NCBI GenBank assembly: GCA_022822525.1 | Contig: JAJEBN010000054.1 | Coordinates: 1 to 40,225, forward strand | Origin: Acidimicrobiia bacterium | Lineage (GTDB): Bacteria > Actinomycetota > Acidimicrobiia > Acidimicrobiales > Poriferisodalaceae | DNA: 40,225 nt | Direction of reading: 5' to 3' | Part shown: positions 23,357 to 31,958 of the stretch, in pieces | Layout: each line of letters begins with the position of its first letter | Position numbering within the stretch: position 1 is the first letter of the stretch | Made by a program: the position numbers and the translations under genes | The notes under the pieces: generated by a model | The model's database searches: none | What the model was told of the DNA's origin: nothing | The model's input: the letters and a program-made list of their open reading frames with translations, nothing else

Positions 23357-24346
23357 GTGAACGATCCAGTACGAGTAGCTGTGACCGGTGCAGCGGGCCA
23401 GATCGGCTACAGCCTGCTGTTCCGGATCGCCTCGGGGGCCATGCTCGGCCCCGACCAGCCCGTCGAGCTGCGGATGCTGGAGATCCCCCCGGCGATGGGC
23501 GCACTCGACGGCGTGATGATGGAGCTCGACGACTGCGCCTTCCCGCTGCTGGCGTCGCGCACCGGCACGTCCGACCCCAACGAAGCCTTCGAGGGTGCCG
23601 ACTACGCGCTGCTGGTGGGCTCGATGCCCCGCAAGGCCGGCATGGAGCGCAGCGACCTGCTCGAGGCCAACGGCGGCATCTTCACGACCCAGGGCAAGGC
23701 GCTCAGCGATTCGGCCAACCCGTCGGTGCGGGCGCTGGTGGTGGGCAACCCGGCCAACACCAACTGTCTCATCGCCATGCGCAATGCGCCGAGCATCTCC
23801 GACGGGCAGTTCACCGCCATGACCCGGCTCGACCACAACCGGGCCGTCGCCCAGCTCGCCGCCAAGGCCGGCGTGTCGGTGAACGACGTGACCCGCATGA
23901 CCATCTGGGGGAACCACTCCGCCACGCAGTACCCCGACATCTTCCACGCCGAGGTGGGCGGCCACAACGCCGCGGCCCTGGTGGATGACCAGGCGTGGCT
24001 GGAGGACGACTTCATCCCCACCGTGCAGCAGCGCGGCGCAGCGATCATCAACGCCCGCGGCGCCTCCTCGGCGGCCTCGGCAGCGTCGGCCGCCGTGGAT
24101 CACATGCGGGATTGGTCTTCGGACACGCCCGGCGGCGACTGGGTGTCGATGGGCATCCCGTCCACGGGCGACTACGGCGCGCCCGAGGGCATCATCACCT
24201 CGTACCCCGTCACCGTCTCCGGCGGCCAGTACCACGTCGTGACCGGCCTCGAGCTCGACGATTTCAGTCGCGCCCGCATCGAAGCATCCTGGGCCGAACT
24301 CGTCGACGAGCGCGACACCGTCGGAGGAATGGGCCTCCTCGGCTGA
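23357..24346 (+). CDS. mdh: Malate dehydrogenase
   Basis: A 329-residue NAD-dependent malate dehydrogenase of the cytosolic/actinobacterial type. The NAD fold begins [16 protein letters not shown]. The substrate loop is [32 protein letters not shown] contacts the cofactor, and the catalytic pair is D159 with H187 (RLDHNRA and [10 protein letters not shown]). It completes malate to oxaloacetate in the TCA cycle, as sucCD does earlier in the window. GTG 23357 has AGGAG six bases upstream; a possible -10 (TAGAAA) lies near 23304. Confidence 0.95.
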   Translation: MNDPVRVAVTGAAGQIGYSLLFRIASGAMLGPDQPVELRMLEIPPAMGALDGVMMELDDCAFPLLASRTGTSDPNEAFEGADYALLVGSMPRKAGMERSDLLEANGGIFTTQGKALSDSANPSVRALVVGNPANTNCLIAMRNAPSISDGQFTAMTRLDHNRAVAQLAAKAGVSVNDVTRMTIWGNHSATQYPDIFHAEVGGHNAAALVDDQAWLEDDFIPTVQQRGAAIINARGASSAASAASAAVDHMRDWSSDTPGGDWVSMGIPSTGDYGAPEGIITSYPVTVSGGQYHVVTGLELDDFSRARIEASWAELVDERDTVGGMGLLG

Positions 24347-24398
24347 CCCGACCGCCGCCTTGGATCACGGGACGTCGCGATGTCGACGATGCGCCAGT

Positions 24399-24418
24399 AG
24401 TTTAGTTATACATAAACT
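24399..24418 (+). promoter_or_regulatory. Operator-like inverted repeat before the XRE gene
   Basis: AGTTTA (24399-24404) and TAAACT (24413-24418) are perfect arms around 8 bases. The A+T-rich centre (GTTATACA) would also carry the -10 element. It lies 34 bases before the start of the HTH gene, as expected for autoregulation. Confidence 0.45.
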
Positions 24419-24452
24419 CGCTTGCGATGGCGCCGAGTGCTGGAGGCCGCAT

Positions 24453-24776
24453 ATGAAGACCACCGACACCAGCAATTCGGACGACTTCGAAGAGGTCGCC
24501 GACATCCTCGACGGACTCGACCTCACGCACGCGGAACGATCGCAGATTGAGGACAGGACAGCCGGCTTGCTCGCGTTGGACGCCTGCCTCAAGAGCCTCC
24601 GGGTCGCCGCCGGAATCCGCCAGACAGATGTGGCACGGGCCATGGACGTCACCAAGTCCGCCGTTTCCCAGCTTGAAGCTCGCGGCATGCTCGAGGCCAA
24701 GCTCAGCACTTTGACTCGCTACTTCGCCGGCCTCGGGTACCAGATGGAAATCACCCTCACGCCCATTGACGCGTGA
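24453..24776 (+). CDS. XRE-family helix-turn-helix protein
   Basis: A 107-residue DNA-binding protein. After an acidic N-terminal helix region comes the HTH (about residues 46-95): SLRVAAGIRQTDVARAMDVTKSAVSQLEARG, then LSTLTRYFAGLGYQMEI. The sequence and size fit HigA-type antitoxins or small autoregulators; no toxin gene lies directly beside it in the same direction. GGAGG is six bases before ATG 24453. Its 3' end converges on a decayed AbrB antitoxin locus, so the two may belong to successive toxin-antitoxin insertions between mdh and putA. Confidence 0.82.
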   Translation: MKTTDTSNSDDFEEVADILDGLDLTHAERSQIEDRTAGLLALDACLKSLRVAAGIRQTDVARAMDVTKSAVSQLEARGMLEAKLSTLTRYFAGLGYQMEITLTPIDA

Positions 24777-24812
24777 GCTCATAGGCGACACTGGCTCACG
24801 GAAGACACGGGG

Positions 24813-25034
24813 TCATGCGAGATCGGGCTCGCTGGCAGCGACCCGGCGCGCGAGCGACTGGTAGCCGCCGGCTTCCTCGATGGCTTCGCTGAGCATCGCC
24901 CTCAATGCGCCACGGCCTGCGGGCACCGCAATCAGCACCGTGCCGAGATCTGCGATCTCGACTGTGCCGCCGTCAGCGATTCTCCAGCGGCGGTGTGTCC
25001 CAGCCGGCGGTGTCATCCGGCCGCGTTCCCCCAT
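24813..25034 (-). CDS. AbrB/SpoVT-like antitoxin, toxin partner missing
   Basis: A 73-residue protein starting GERGRMTPPAG and continuing RRWRIADGGTVEIADLGTVLIAVPAG, then a helical tail AMLSEAIEEAGGYQSLARRVA. The first part is the swapped-hairpin AbrB/MazE fold found in VapB antitoxins; the tail is the toxin-binding part. The N-terminus looks a few residues short, because a TGA sits seven codons upstream. At the stop an ATGA overlap opens what would be the toxin gene, but that frame ends after six codons (24816-24796). So this is an orphan or decaying antitoxin. Confidence 0.5.
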   Translation of the reverse strand: MGERGRMTPPAGTHRRWRIADGGTVEIADLGTVLIAVPAGRGALRAMLSEAIEEAGGYQSLARRVAASEPDLA

Positions 25035-25245
25035 GTCGGCAACCCAGCTGTGTTCTCAGGATTGATCCCAGGGAAGTACGACGGGCCAGCTCTTCGTCGC
25101 GTTCACGACGCACCTCAGCGACAACTTCCGCGGCGCTGATCCCGATATCGATACTCGGGAGCGATTCCCAACGCTCGTGCCACTGTTCCCAGCTGAGCTC
25201 CTCGGGCCACTCCGGCGCATGTTCATCGGGGTCGGGGACTGGCAT
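24973..25245 (-). CDS. Small hypothetical protein or remnant
   Basis: A 90-residue frame with an acidic, Trp-rich start, MPVPDPDEHAPEWPEELSWE, then RWESLPSIDIGISAAEVVAE and a charged helix RRERDEELARR. The first 57 residues look like real protein, the rest (from TSLGSILR) does not, and it overlaps the start of the AbrB antitoxin. The plausible frame also continues upstream of the ATG (FQNDFSCFGFNRYLVAR) for about 50 codons without a start, which suggests a broken gene. Function unknown. Confidence 0.35.
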   Translation of the reverse strand: MPVPDPDEHAPEWPEELSWEQWHERWESLPSIDIGISAAEVVAEVRRERDEELARRTSLGSILRTQLGCRHGGTRPDDTAGWDTPPLENR

Positions 25246-25445
25246 ACGGGCGACAAGGTAGCGGTTGAACCCGAAACAGCTGAAGTCGTTTTGAAAGGGC
25301 AGAGTGCGCTGTTGGGTGAGCTTGGGGTGGCGATGTGCCCATCGCAGGCACGCGCGGCAGCTACCTACATTCGCCCTTCAGGCACTCGATCCGCTCGCCT
25401 ACGTGTGGTCTGGGCCCAATTGCAGGTGGAGGAAGCTGTCAATTG

Positions 25446-28400
25446 ATGACTGGCGACGCCGATCTGCTCACGGACGAGGCCGTTGCGCGTGTCGTCCGGT
25501 GGCTGGATGCCGCGGGCCAGAAAACTGCTCGACGAGAACGCGCCGCGTCCCGGCGTCTGGCTGGAATCGTGACCGATGAAGCGGCCACGATCTTCGCGAT
25601 GCGGTTTGTCGATCGCGTCATTCGGCCGGAGAGTCGCGCTGTGGCAGCGAATCAGCTTGCATCGCTGGTCAATGAAGCGCCGTTGCCCGTATTCCTTTCG
25701 ACTCTCGACCGGGCCTTGCTTCGAGCGGGGGCGCGACTGGGCCGCTGGCTGCCTCACCTCGTCATGCCCATCGCGCTGCGCCGGATGCGTTCGCTCGTGG
25801 GGCATCTGGTCGTCGACGCACAGCCGGATCGGCTCGCTGGTCATCTGCGCGACAGGGCTCTGGATGGTTTCGCGCTCAATGTGAACATGCTCGGCGAAGC
25901 AGTGCTCGGCGACACGGAAGCAAGACGACGGCACCGTGAAGTGCTCGACACGCTGATGCTGCCCGACGTTGACTATGTGTCGGTCAAGGTGTCATCGGTC
26001 GTGTCGCAGCTCAACCCCTGGGATTTCGACGGATCGCTCACCCGGGTGCTCGACGCGCTTCGTCCGCTTTTGCGGGCCGCAGTCGGCACACAGCCAGCGA
26101 CATTCGTCAATCTCGACATGGAGGAATATCGCGACCTTGAACTCACCACCAGTGCGTTCAAGTCGCTCCTCGAAGAACCGGAATTCGCGGACATCGACGC
26201 CGGGATTGCCCTGCAGGCCTACCTCCCGGACTCCTTCGACGTGTTGAGAGATCTTGTCGAATGGCACAACGAGAAGACTGCTTCGGGCAACCGTCGAGGC
26301 ACGATCAAGATCCGCTTGGTGAAGGGTGCGAACCTCGCCATGGAGCGCGTCGAGGCGGCGATGCACGGTTGGGTTCAAGCGCCGTATGCGACGAAGGCCG
26401 AGACCGATGCCAACTACAAGCGGTGCCTCGACTGGGTGCTGACCGCAGAGCGGACCGAATCAGTCCGGATCGGACTTGCCAGCCACAACCTCTTCGATGT
26501 TGCGTGGGCTGATTTGCTCGCCGGCCAGCGCGGTGTGCGCCGCCGCGTGGAGTTCGAGATGCTCGAAGGGATGGCGCCTACCCAGGCGGCGTTGCTTCGC
26601 GATGAAGGACGAGACGTGCTGCTCTACACCCCGGCGGTTGCCGAAGAAGACTTCGATGTCGCCATCAGCTATCTCTTCCGGCGCTTGGAGGAAAACGCTT
26701 CGGACGAGAATTTCATCCATCACCTGTTCGGCTTGCGGCCTCGCAGCAGTGTCTTCGATACCGAAGCCGGCAAGTTCCGTGCAGCAGTTGCGGAACGCTG
26801 GGCGACCAGCCGTTCCCCGCGTCGTTGCCAGGACCGCCGCCGCCCCGAAGGCGCTCGTCCGAGCATCGGATTCTTCAATGAAGCCGACACCGATCCAGTG
26901 CTGCCCGCCAATCGGGATTGGTCGCGCACTGTCGTGACCCAGGCCATGTCCGATGATCCGATCGGTCCGATCGCACCCGTCGCTCGCGAGCGGGCGGAGG
27001 TGGACTCGGTCGTGAACGCGGCCGCCGCGGCGCAGCGGGAGTGGGCGGCCACACCGGCCGACGAACGCCGCGAGGCGCTGTGGAGGGTGGCTGACGAACT
27101 GGGCCGCAGGCGAGGCGACTTGGTGGCGATGATGATGCGCGAGGGCCACAAGACCGTCGCCGAAGCGGACCCGGAGGTGTCCGAGGCGATCGACTTTGCC
27201 CGCTGGTACGCCGAGCGCGGGCGCGACCTGACCCGATACCAGCACGCCCGATTCCGGCCATTGGGCACGGTGTTGGTCGTGCCGCCGTGGAACTTCCCGG
27301 TCGCCATCCCGTCCGGTGGCGTTTTCGCCGCGTTGGCAGCCGGCAATGCGGCCATCCTGAAGCCGGCGCCCGAGACGCCGGGCTGCGCCGAGCTGGTGGC
27401 GCAGTGCTGCCGGGCTGCTGGGCTGCCTTCCGGTCTGGTGGGATTCATCCGGACGCCTGATGATGAGCTCGGCCGCCACCTGGTGACCCATGCAGGCATC
27501 GACGCGGTCATCCTCACCGGCGCATACGACACGGCGCAGATGTTCCTGTCGTGGAAACCCGACCTGTGCCTGTTCGCCGAGACGTCGGGCAAGAACGCCA
27601 TGGTCATCACGCCGAACGCAGACATCGACTTGGCCGTCAGCGACCTCGTGTCGTCCGCGTTCGGGCATTCCGGCCAGAAGTGCTCCGCGGCCAGCCTGGC
27701 GATCTGCGTGGGAGATGTGTACTCGTCGCCCCGGCTCCGGCGTCAGCTCGTCGACGCTGTGACGAGCCTCGCCGTCGGCCAAGCCAGCGACCTCGCGACC
27801 GCCATGGGACCGGTCATTCGGCCTCCCGATCGCCGTCTGCTGCGTGCCCTGACACAGCTCGACGCCGGCGAAGAGTGGCTGGTCGAGCCGAGTCGAATCG
27901 ATGATCAGCTGTGGACACCAGGAGTGCGTCTCGGCGTCCGACCCGGCTCGTGGTTCGCCGAAACCGAGTGCTTCGGCCCTGTGCTGGGTCTCATGCAGGC
28001 CGAATCGCTCGACCATGCCATAGACATTCAGAATTCGAGCGCGTACGGGCTGACCGGCGGTCTCCACACGCTCGACCCCGGAGAGCAGCATCGCTGGCTC
28101 GAGAAGGTCGAAGTCGGGAACGCCTACGTCAACCGGGTCACGACGGGCGCCATAGTTCGCCGACAGCCCTTCGGAGGCTGGAAACGCTCGTCAGTGGGTC
28201 CTGGCGCAAAGGCCGGCGGCCCGAACTACGTGTCCCAACTCGGCACATGGCTCCCCGTCGAAACCAGCCTCAGCGACGATGAGTGGCTTGAAGCAGCGAG
28301 TCAGAGCGACACGGAGATGTGGCACAACGAGTTCGGGATCGAGCACGACCCCTCAGGCTTGTTCTGCGAGACCAATGTGTTCCGCTACCGGCCGCTTCCC

Positions 28401-28778
28401 TCCATGGCGCTCCGAGTCGAGTCTGACGCTGCCCCGCGAGACGTCGAGCGCGCACGAACAGCAGCCGATCGATGTGGCGTCCGCCTCATCGAGTCGCACG
28501 CGTCCCGCGAATCAGCTTCCGAGTTCGCGTCCCGGCTCGACTTGCTTGGCGTGGAGCGTGTGCGGCTGCTGGGGACCTGCGTCGCAGATGTGAGAGACGC
28601 CGCGAACCGCCACGGCATCTACGTCTGCGCTGACAGGGTGACGGCGGAAGGCCGCATTGAATTGCTTCACTGGCTCCGGGAGCAAGCCATCAGCCAGACT
28701 GCACACCGTTACGGCAACGTCCTCGAAGATGCGCTCGACACCCCGCAACGCAGGCGCGGCGTGAACCATGGACGGTGA
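25446..28778 (+). CDS. putA: Bifunctional proline dehydrogenase / P5C dehydrogenase
   Basis: A 1110-residue PutA that oxidises proline to P5C with FAD and then P5C/glutamate semialdehyde to glutamate with NAD, channelling the intermediate. The proline dehydrogenase barrel occupies about residues 60-470 (YVSVKVSSVVSQLNPWDF, TFVNLDMEEYRDLELT, IKIRLVKGANLAMERVEAAM). The aldehyde dehydrogenase domain shows PPWNFPVAIPSGG, E712 in FAETSGKNAM and the catalytic C746 in GHSGQKCSAAS. The C-terminal 130 residues are the usual PutA tail. There is no N-terminal ribbon-helix-helix, so it does not regulate itself. ATG 25446 is used; a GGAGG lies 14 bases upstream. It heads the catabolic block. Confidence 0.92.
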   Translation: MTGDADLLTDEAVARVVRWLDAAGQKTARRERAASRRLAGIVTDEAATIFAMRFVDRVIRPESRAVAANQLASLVNEAPLPVFLSTLDRALLRAGARLGRWLPHLVMPIALRRMRSLVGHLVVDAQPDRLAGHLRDRALDGFALNVNMLGEAVLGDTEARRRHREVLDTLMLPDVDYVSVKVSSVVSQLNPWDFDGSLTRVLDALRPLLRAAVGTQPATFVNLDMEEYRDLELTTSAFKSLLEEPEFADIDAGIALQAYLPDSFDVLRDLVEWHNEKTASGNRRGTIKIRLVKGANLAMERVEAAMHGWVQAPYATKAETDANYKRCLDWVLTAERTESVRIGLASHNLFDVAWADLLAGQRGVRRRVEFEMLEGMAPTQAALLRDEGRDVLLYTPAVAEEDFDVAISYLFRRLEENASDENFIHHLFGLRPRSSVFDTEAGKFRAAVAERWATSRSPRRCQDRRRPEGARPSIGFFNEADTDPVLPANRDWSRTVVTQAMSDDPIGPIAPVARERAEVDSVVNAAAAAQREWAATPADERREALWRVADELGRRRGDLVAMMMREGHKTVAEADPEVSEAIDFARWYAERGRDLTRYQHARFRPLGTVLVVPPWNFPVAIPSGGVFAALAAGNAAILKPAPETPGCAELVAQCCRAAGLPSGLVGFIRTPDDELGRHLVTHAGIDAVILTGAYDTAQMFLSWKPDLCLFAETSGKNAMVITPNADIDLAVSDLVSSAFGHSGQKCSAASLAICVGDVYSSPRLRRQLVDAVTSLAVGQASDLATAMGPVIRPPDRRLLRALTQLDAGEEWLVEPSRIDDQLWTPGVRLGVRPGSWFAETECFGPVLGLMQAESLDHAIDIQNSSAYGLTGGLHTLDPGEQHRWLEKVEVGNAYVNRVTTGAIVRRQPFGGWKRSSVGPGAKAGGPNYVSQLGTWLPVETSLSDDEWLEAASQSDTEMWHNEFGIEHDPSGLFCETNVFRYRPLPSMALRVESDAAPRDVERARTAADRCGVRLIESHASRESASEFASRLDLLGVERVRLLGTCVADVRDAANRHGIYVCADRVTAEGRIELLHWLREQAISQTAHRYGNVLEDALDTPQRRRGVNHGR

Positions 28779-29901
28779 CATGTCCCGCTCATTCGATGCG
28801 GTCATCGTCGGCGGCGGCATCGCCGGAATATCTGCTGCGTTCGCCTTGGCGGAGCGCGGCCGTCAGGTTGCCGTGGTCGAGCGCGAGGCGACATTGACCG
28901 CTCACAGCACTGGTCGTTCCGCCGCGCAGTTCCTGGCCTCGTACGGCGAGCCGGCAAATCGGCTCTTGAGCGCTGCGTCCCGGGCTTTCCTCGATTCGGA
29001 TGCGAACGGGCTCGCGGACGACCCGGTGCTCGTGCCACGCAACGTCCTGTGGGTGGCAGCGGCCGGCTTCGAAGGCCACTTGAGTGAACGGGTCGAAGCC
29101 AACCAGGTCACGGGCACCGAGTGCGAGTCGATCGACGCTGCTCGCGCCATCGAGATCTGCGACGCGCTCGACCCCGAGTGGCTGGCTGGAGCGGTGATCG
29201 AGTACGGCGGCTTCGATATCGACGTCGCCGGGCTGCACCAGGCATACGTGAGGGGTGCCCGCGCGCACGGCGTCACGATCTTTCGAGAACACGGGGTCCG
29301 TGAACTCGTCAGGCAGGGCAACGAATGGCAGGTCGAAACCGCTGCAGGCGCACTGAGCTGCGATGTCGTCGTCAACGCTGCAGGCGCGTGGGCAGACGAG
29401 GTTGCGGTGATGGCCGATGCGCAGGCTGTGGGCATACGGCCCCTCCGCCGGACGATCTTCACGTTCTCGTCGGGCTTGGACGCCGAGGGCTGGCCGCTGG
29501 TGATCTCCGCCGACGAGAGCTTCTATTTCAAGCCGGAAGGACCGGGTCAGCTGCTGGGATCACCCGCCGACGAGCATCTCGACGGCCCCTGCGATGCCCG
29601 GCCGCGTGAGATCGACGTAGCCAAGGGGATCGAGGCGGTCAACCAAGCGACCCGCTTCGAGATCCGCTCGGTCCGGTCCACTTGGGCCGGGCTGCGCACG
29701 TTCGCGCCCGACCGCATTCCCGTCGTTGGTTTCGATCCTCACATCGACGGTTTCGTCTGGTGTGCTGGCCAAGGCGGCACCGGCATCCAGACATCCCCGG
29801 CAATAGCGTCGCTGACGGCAGACGTGATCTGCGGCCACGGGCTCACGGGCGACGCCGCACGGCTTGAACGCGAACTCGATCCGGGGCGATTCTTCGCATA
29901 A
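28768..29901 (+). CDS. FAD-dependent amino acid oxidase/dehydrogenase (DAO family)
   Basis: A 377-residue flavoprotein with VIVGGGIAGISAAFALAERG, an FAD-binding VERE, the family segment VVVNAAGAWADEVA and the C-terminal IPVVGFDPHIDGFVWCAGQGGTGIQTSPA. The DAO family covers D-amino acid dehydrogenase, glycine and sarcosine oxidases and similar enzymes that oxidise C-N bonds. It overlaps putA by 11 bases and is surely co-transcribed, so its substrate is probably an amino or imino acid linked to proline or to the racemase product. ATG 28768 or 28780 could be the start. Confidence 0.88.
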   Translation: MDGDMSRSFDAVIVGGGIAGISAAFALAERGRQVAVVEREATLTAHSTGRSAAQFLASYGEPANRLLSAASRAFLDSDANGLADDPVLVPRNVLWVAAAGFEGHLSERVEANQVTGTECESIDAARAIEICDALDPEWLAGAVIEYGGFDIDVAGLHQAYVRGARAHGVTIFREHGVRELVRQGNEWQVETAAGALSCDVVVNAAGAWADEVAVMADAQAVGIRPLRRTIFTFSSGLDAEGWPLVISADESFYFKPEGPGQLLGSPADEHLDGPCDARPREIDVAKGIEAVNQATRFEIRSVRSTWAGLRTFAPDRIPVVGFDPHIDGFVWCAGQGGTGIQTSPAIASLTADVICGHGLTGDAARLERELDPGRFFA

Positions 29902-30017
29902 CCAGTGCCTTCTGCACAATTGCGGAGATCGTGCCGAGCTGATTGCACAAGATCTGGCGATCAGGTGCGCACATAGGGTGCATTCTGACGTCCGCGCACG
30001 GGGAGGCGAGACGGCAG

Positions 30018-30794
30018 ATGGCCCGGATTCTCTGGATCAACCCGGTCGGCACGAACGCATACGACGCACCGATCGGTGAGGAGCTGCGTCGCGAAGCTGC
30101 AGCAACCACACGCGTCGACGTGTGCTCGCTGCCTGGTGTCGGCCCGCAGCACCTCGAATGGAATGCCCTCGAAGCAGTCGTCGCGGGACCGACGATGGGT
30201 GTCGTTCGCTGGGCTGCCGAGCAAGGCGGCTACGACGCCTCCGTCATCGGTTGCTTCTACGACCCTTTCCTGCGCGGCGCTCGCGAGCTGGCAGGCGCCA
30301 TGGCGGTCACCGCTCCAGCCGAGGCATGCCTGCACGTCGCGGCCACGGTCGCAGAGCGCATATCGATCCTTGTCGGACGCCGCAAGTGGATACCCGAGAT
30401 GCACGAGAACGTCGTCAAGTACGGGTACGGCGGACACCTGGCGTCGTTCCGGGTGCTGGACATGAGCGTCGACGAGTTTCAAGCCGATCCGTCAGCGACG
30501 CAGCAGCGGATACTGGACGAAGCAGAGCGCGCTGTCCGCGACGACGGCGCTGACGCAGTCGTGTTGGGCTGCACCATCGAGTTCGGCTTCTACCGCGAGG
30601 TGCAAGAGAAGATCGGCGCACCGGTCATCGATGCCATCACCGCACCGCTGCGCTACGCCGAGTTCCTCGCCGGGCTGGGTATTGACCACGGCTGGCGCAC
30701 GAGTCGAGTCGGCGGTTACGACTCGGTGCCGGCTCGAGAGCGAGAGTGGATTCCGATCGTGGAGCCAGTGATCGACATCGACCTCCGACCCTGA
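30018..30794 (+). CDS. Aspartate/glutamate/hydantoin racemase family protein
   Basis: A 258-residue racemase with the two-cysteine catalytic layout: C79 in SVIGCFYDPF and C185 in VVLGCTIEFGF. The N-terminus RILWINPVGTNAYDAPI and the YAEFLAGLGIDH end point to the hydantoin racemase/AroM-like branch rather than glutamate racemase. It would invert a chiral centre on an amino acid or hydantoin so that stereospecific enzymes downstream can act. ATG 30018 is preferred (GGGAGG upstream); an earlier ATG at 29943 gives non-family residues. Confidence 0.85.
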   Translation: MARILWINPVGTNAYDAPIGEELRREAAATTRVDVCSLPGVGPQHLEWNALEAVVAGPTMGVVRWAAEQGGYDASVIGCFYDPFLRGARELAGAMAVTAPAEACLHVAATVAERISILVGRRKWIPEMHENVVKYGYGGHLASFRVLDMSVDEFQADPSATQQRILDEAERAVRDDGADAVVLGCTIEFGFYREVQEKIGAPVIDAITAPLRYAEFLAGLGIDHGWRTSRVGGYDSVPAREREWIPIVEPVIDIDLRP

Positions 30795-30890
30795 CACGCA
30801 AGCCCGGCCATCGGTCCGCCACCGGCACTGTGAGCCTGCACAGCGACCCGCCGCCGGAGTTCGAATCACCGACCATGTGACGGAGAGGCA

Positions 30891-31958
30891 ATGGAAACGC
30901 TGACAGCCGATGACATCGAGGCGCTCTGCCTCGGCGCGACGCTTCTCGGCACTGGGGGAGGCGGAGACCCCTACATCGCCAAGCTCGTGGCCCACCAAGC
31001 GCTGGAGACCTACGGCCCGGTCCAGGTGGTGGATGCCGCCGACCTGCCGCCCGATGCACTGGTGCTCACCACGGCGGTGATCGGCGCTCCCACGGTGATA
31101 CTCGAGAAGATTCCTGCGGGGACCGAGTATGTCGGCGGGGTACGGGCGCTTGCTTCCTACCTCGGCAAGGAGCCGGCCGCGATCATGCCCATCGAGGTCG
31201 GTGGGTGCAACACCCTGCTGCCCATCGCCACGGCCGCCGAGATGGGCCTGCCGATCGTCAACGCCGACTCGATGCGTCGTGCGTTCCCGCAGATCGAGAT
31301 GACCGTCTTCACACTCGCCGGTCTGCCGGCCGGGCCGCTGTCTGTCGCGGACGAGAAGGGCAATCAGGCAGTCTTCGAGACAACCACGAATCACGTCGCC
31401 GAGACACTCGCCCGCACCGCGGTCATCCAGCTGGGACTCGCCAACTCCATCAGCTGCTATCCCCTCACCGCCGCGCAGGTCGCGGAGCACGCGATACAGG
31501 GCTCGCTCACGTACTGCACCGAAGTGGGCCGCCTGCTCCAAGCCGTGAAGGACGGTGACGAGGGGGCCTGGGAGCGGTTTGTGAGCGAGTCCGGGTCGAA
31601 GAAGTTCTTCACCGGCAAGGTGATGGACCTCGACCGGCGAACCACCGACGGCTTCGCCCGCTCCACGGTGATCCTCGAGGATCTCGACGGTCTCGACGCA
31701 ACGATGCGTATCGAGGTGCAGAACGAGAATCTCATCGCCTTTGTCGACGGCGAGCCCGCAATCACCACTCCCAACCTCATCTGCTTGCTTGACTGCGAGA
31801 CCTTCGAGCCCATCACCACCGAGGCGTTGGCCTACGGGAACCGGGTAATCGTGATCGGGATGCCGTGTGCGCCTGAATGGCATCAAGACGGGATGCTCGA
31901 CCTCGTCGGGCCCCGTGCATTCGGTTACGACATCGACTTTGTGGAGCTTCCAGCATGA
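30891..31958 (+). CDS. DUF917 family protein
   Basis: A 355-residue protein of the DUF917 family (Pfam PF06032). It begins LTADDIEALCLGATLLGTGGGGDPY and includes MPIEVGGCNTLLPIATAAEMGLPIVNAD and TPNLICLLDCETFEPI. These proteins are found beside hydantoinase/oxoprolinase genes; from memory, at least one member acts on thiohydantoins, which I could not check. GGAGAGG precedes ATG 30891. Its stop overlaps the start of the next gene by ATGA (31955-31958), so the pair is made in equal amounts and probably forms a complex. Confidence 0.87.
   Translation: METLTADDIEALCLGATLLGTGGGGDPYIAKLVAHQALETYGPVQVVDAADLPPDALVLTTAVIGAPTVILEKIPAGTEYVGGVRALASYLGKEPAAIMPIEVGGCNTLLPIATAAEMGLPIVNADSMRRAFPQIEMTVFTLAGLPAGPLSVADEKGNQAVFETTTNHVAETLARTAVIQLGLANSISCYPLTAAQVAEHAIQGSLTYCTEVGRLLQAVKDGDEGAWERFVSESGSKKFFTGKVMDLDRRTTDGFARSTVILEDLDGLDATMRIEVQNENLIAFVDGEPAITTPNLICLLDCETFEPITTEALAYGNRVIVIGMPCAPEWHQDGMLDLVGPRAFGYDIDFVELPA

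Noticed and set aside
26460..28091. Long minus-strand frame opposite putA
   Set aside because: It lies wholly within the coding sequence of a well-supported PutA and has shadow-frame composition.
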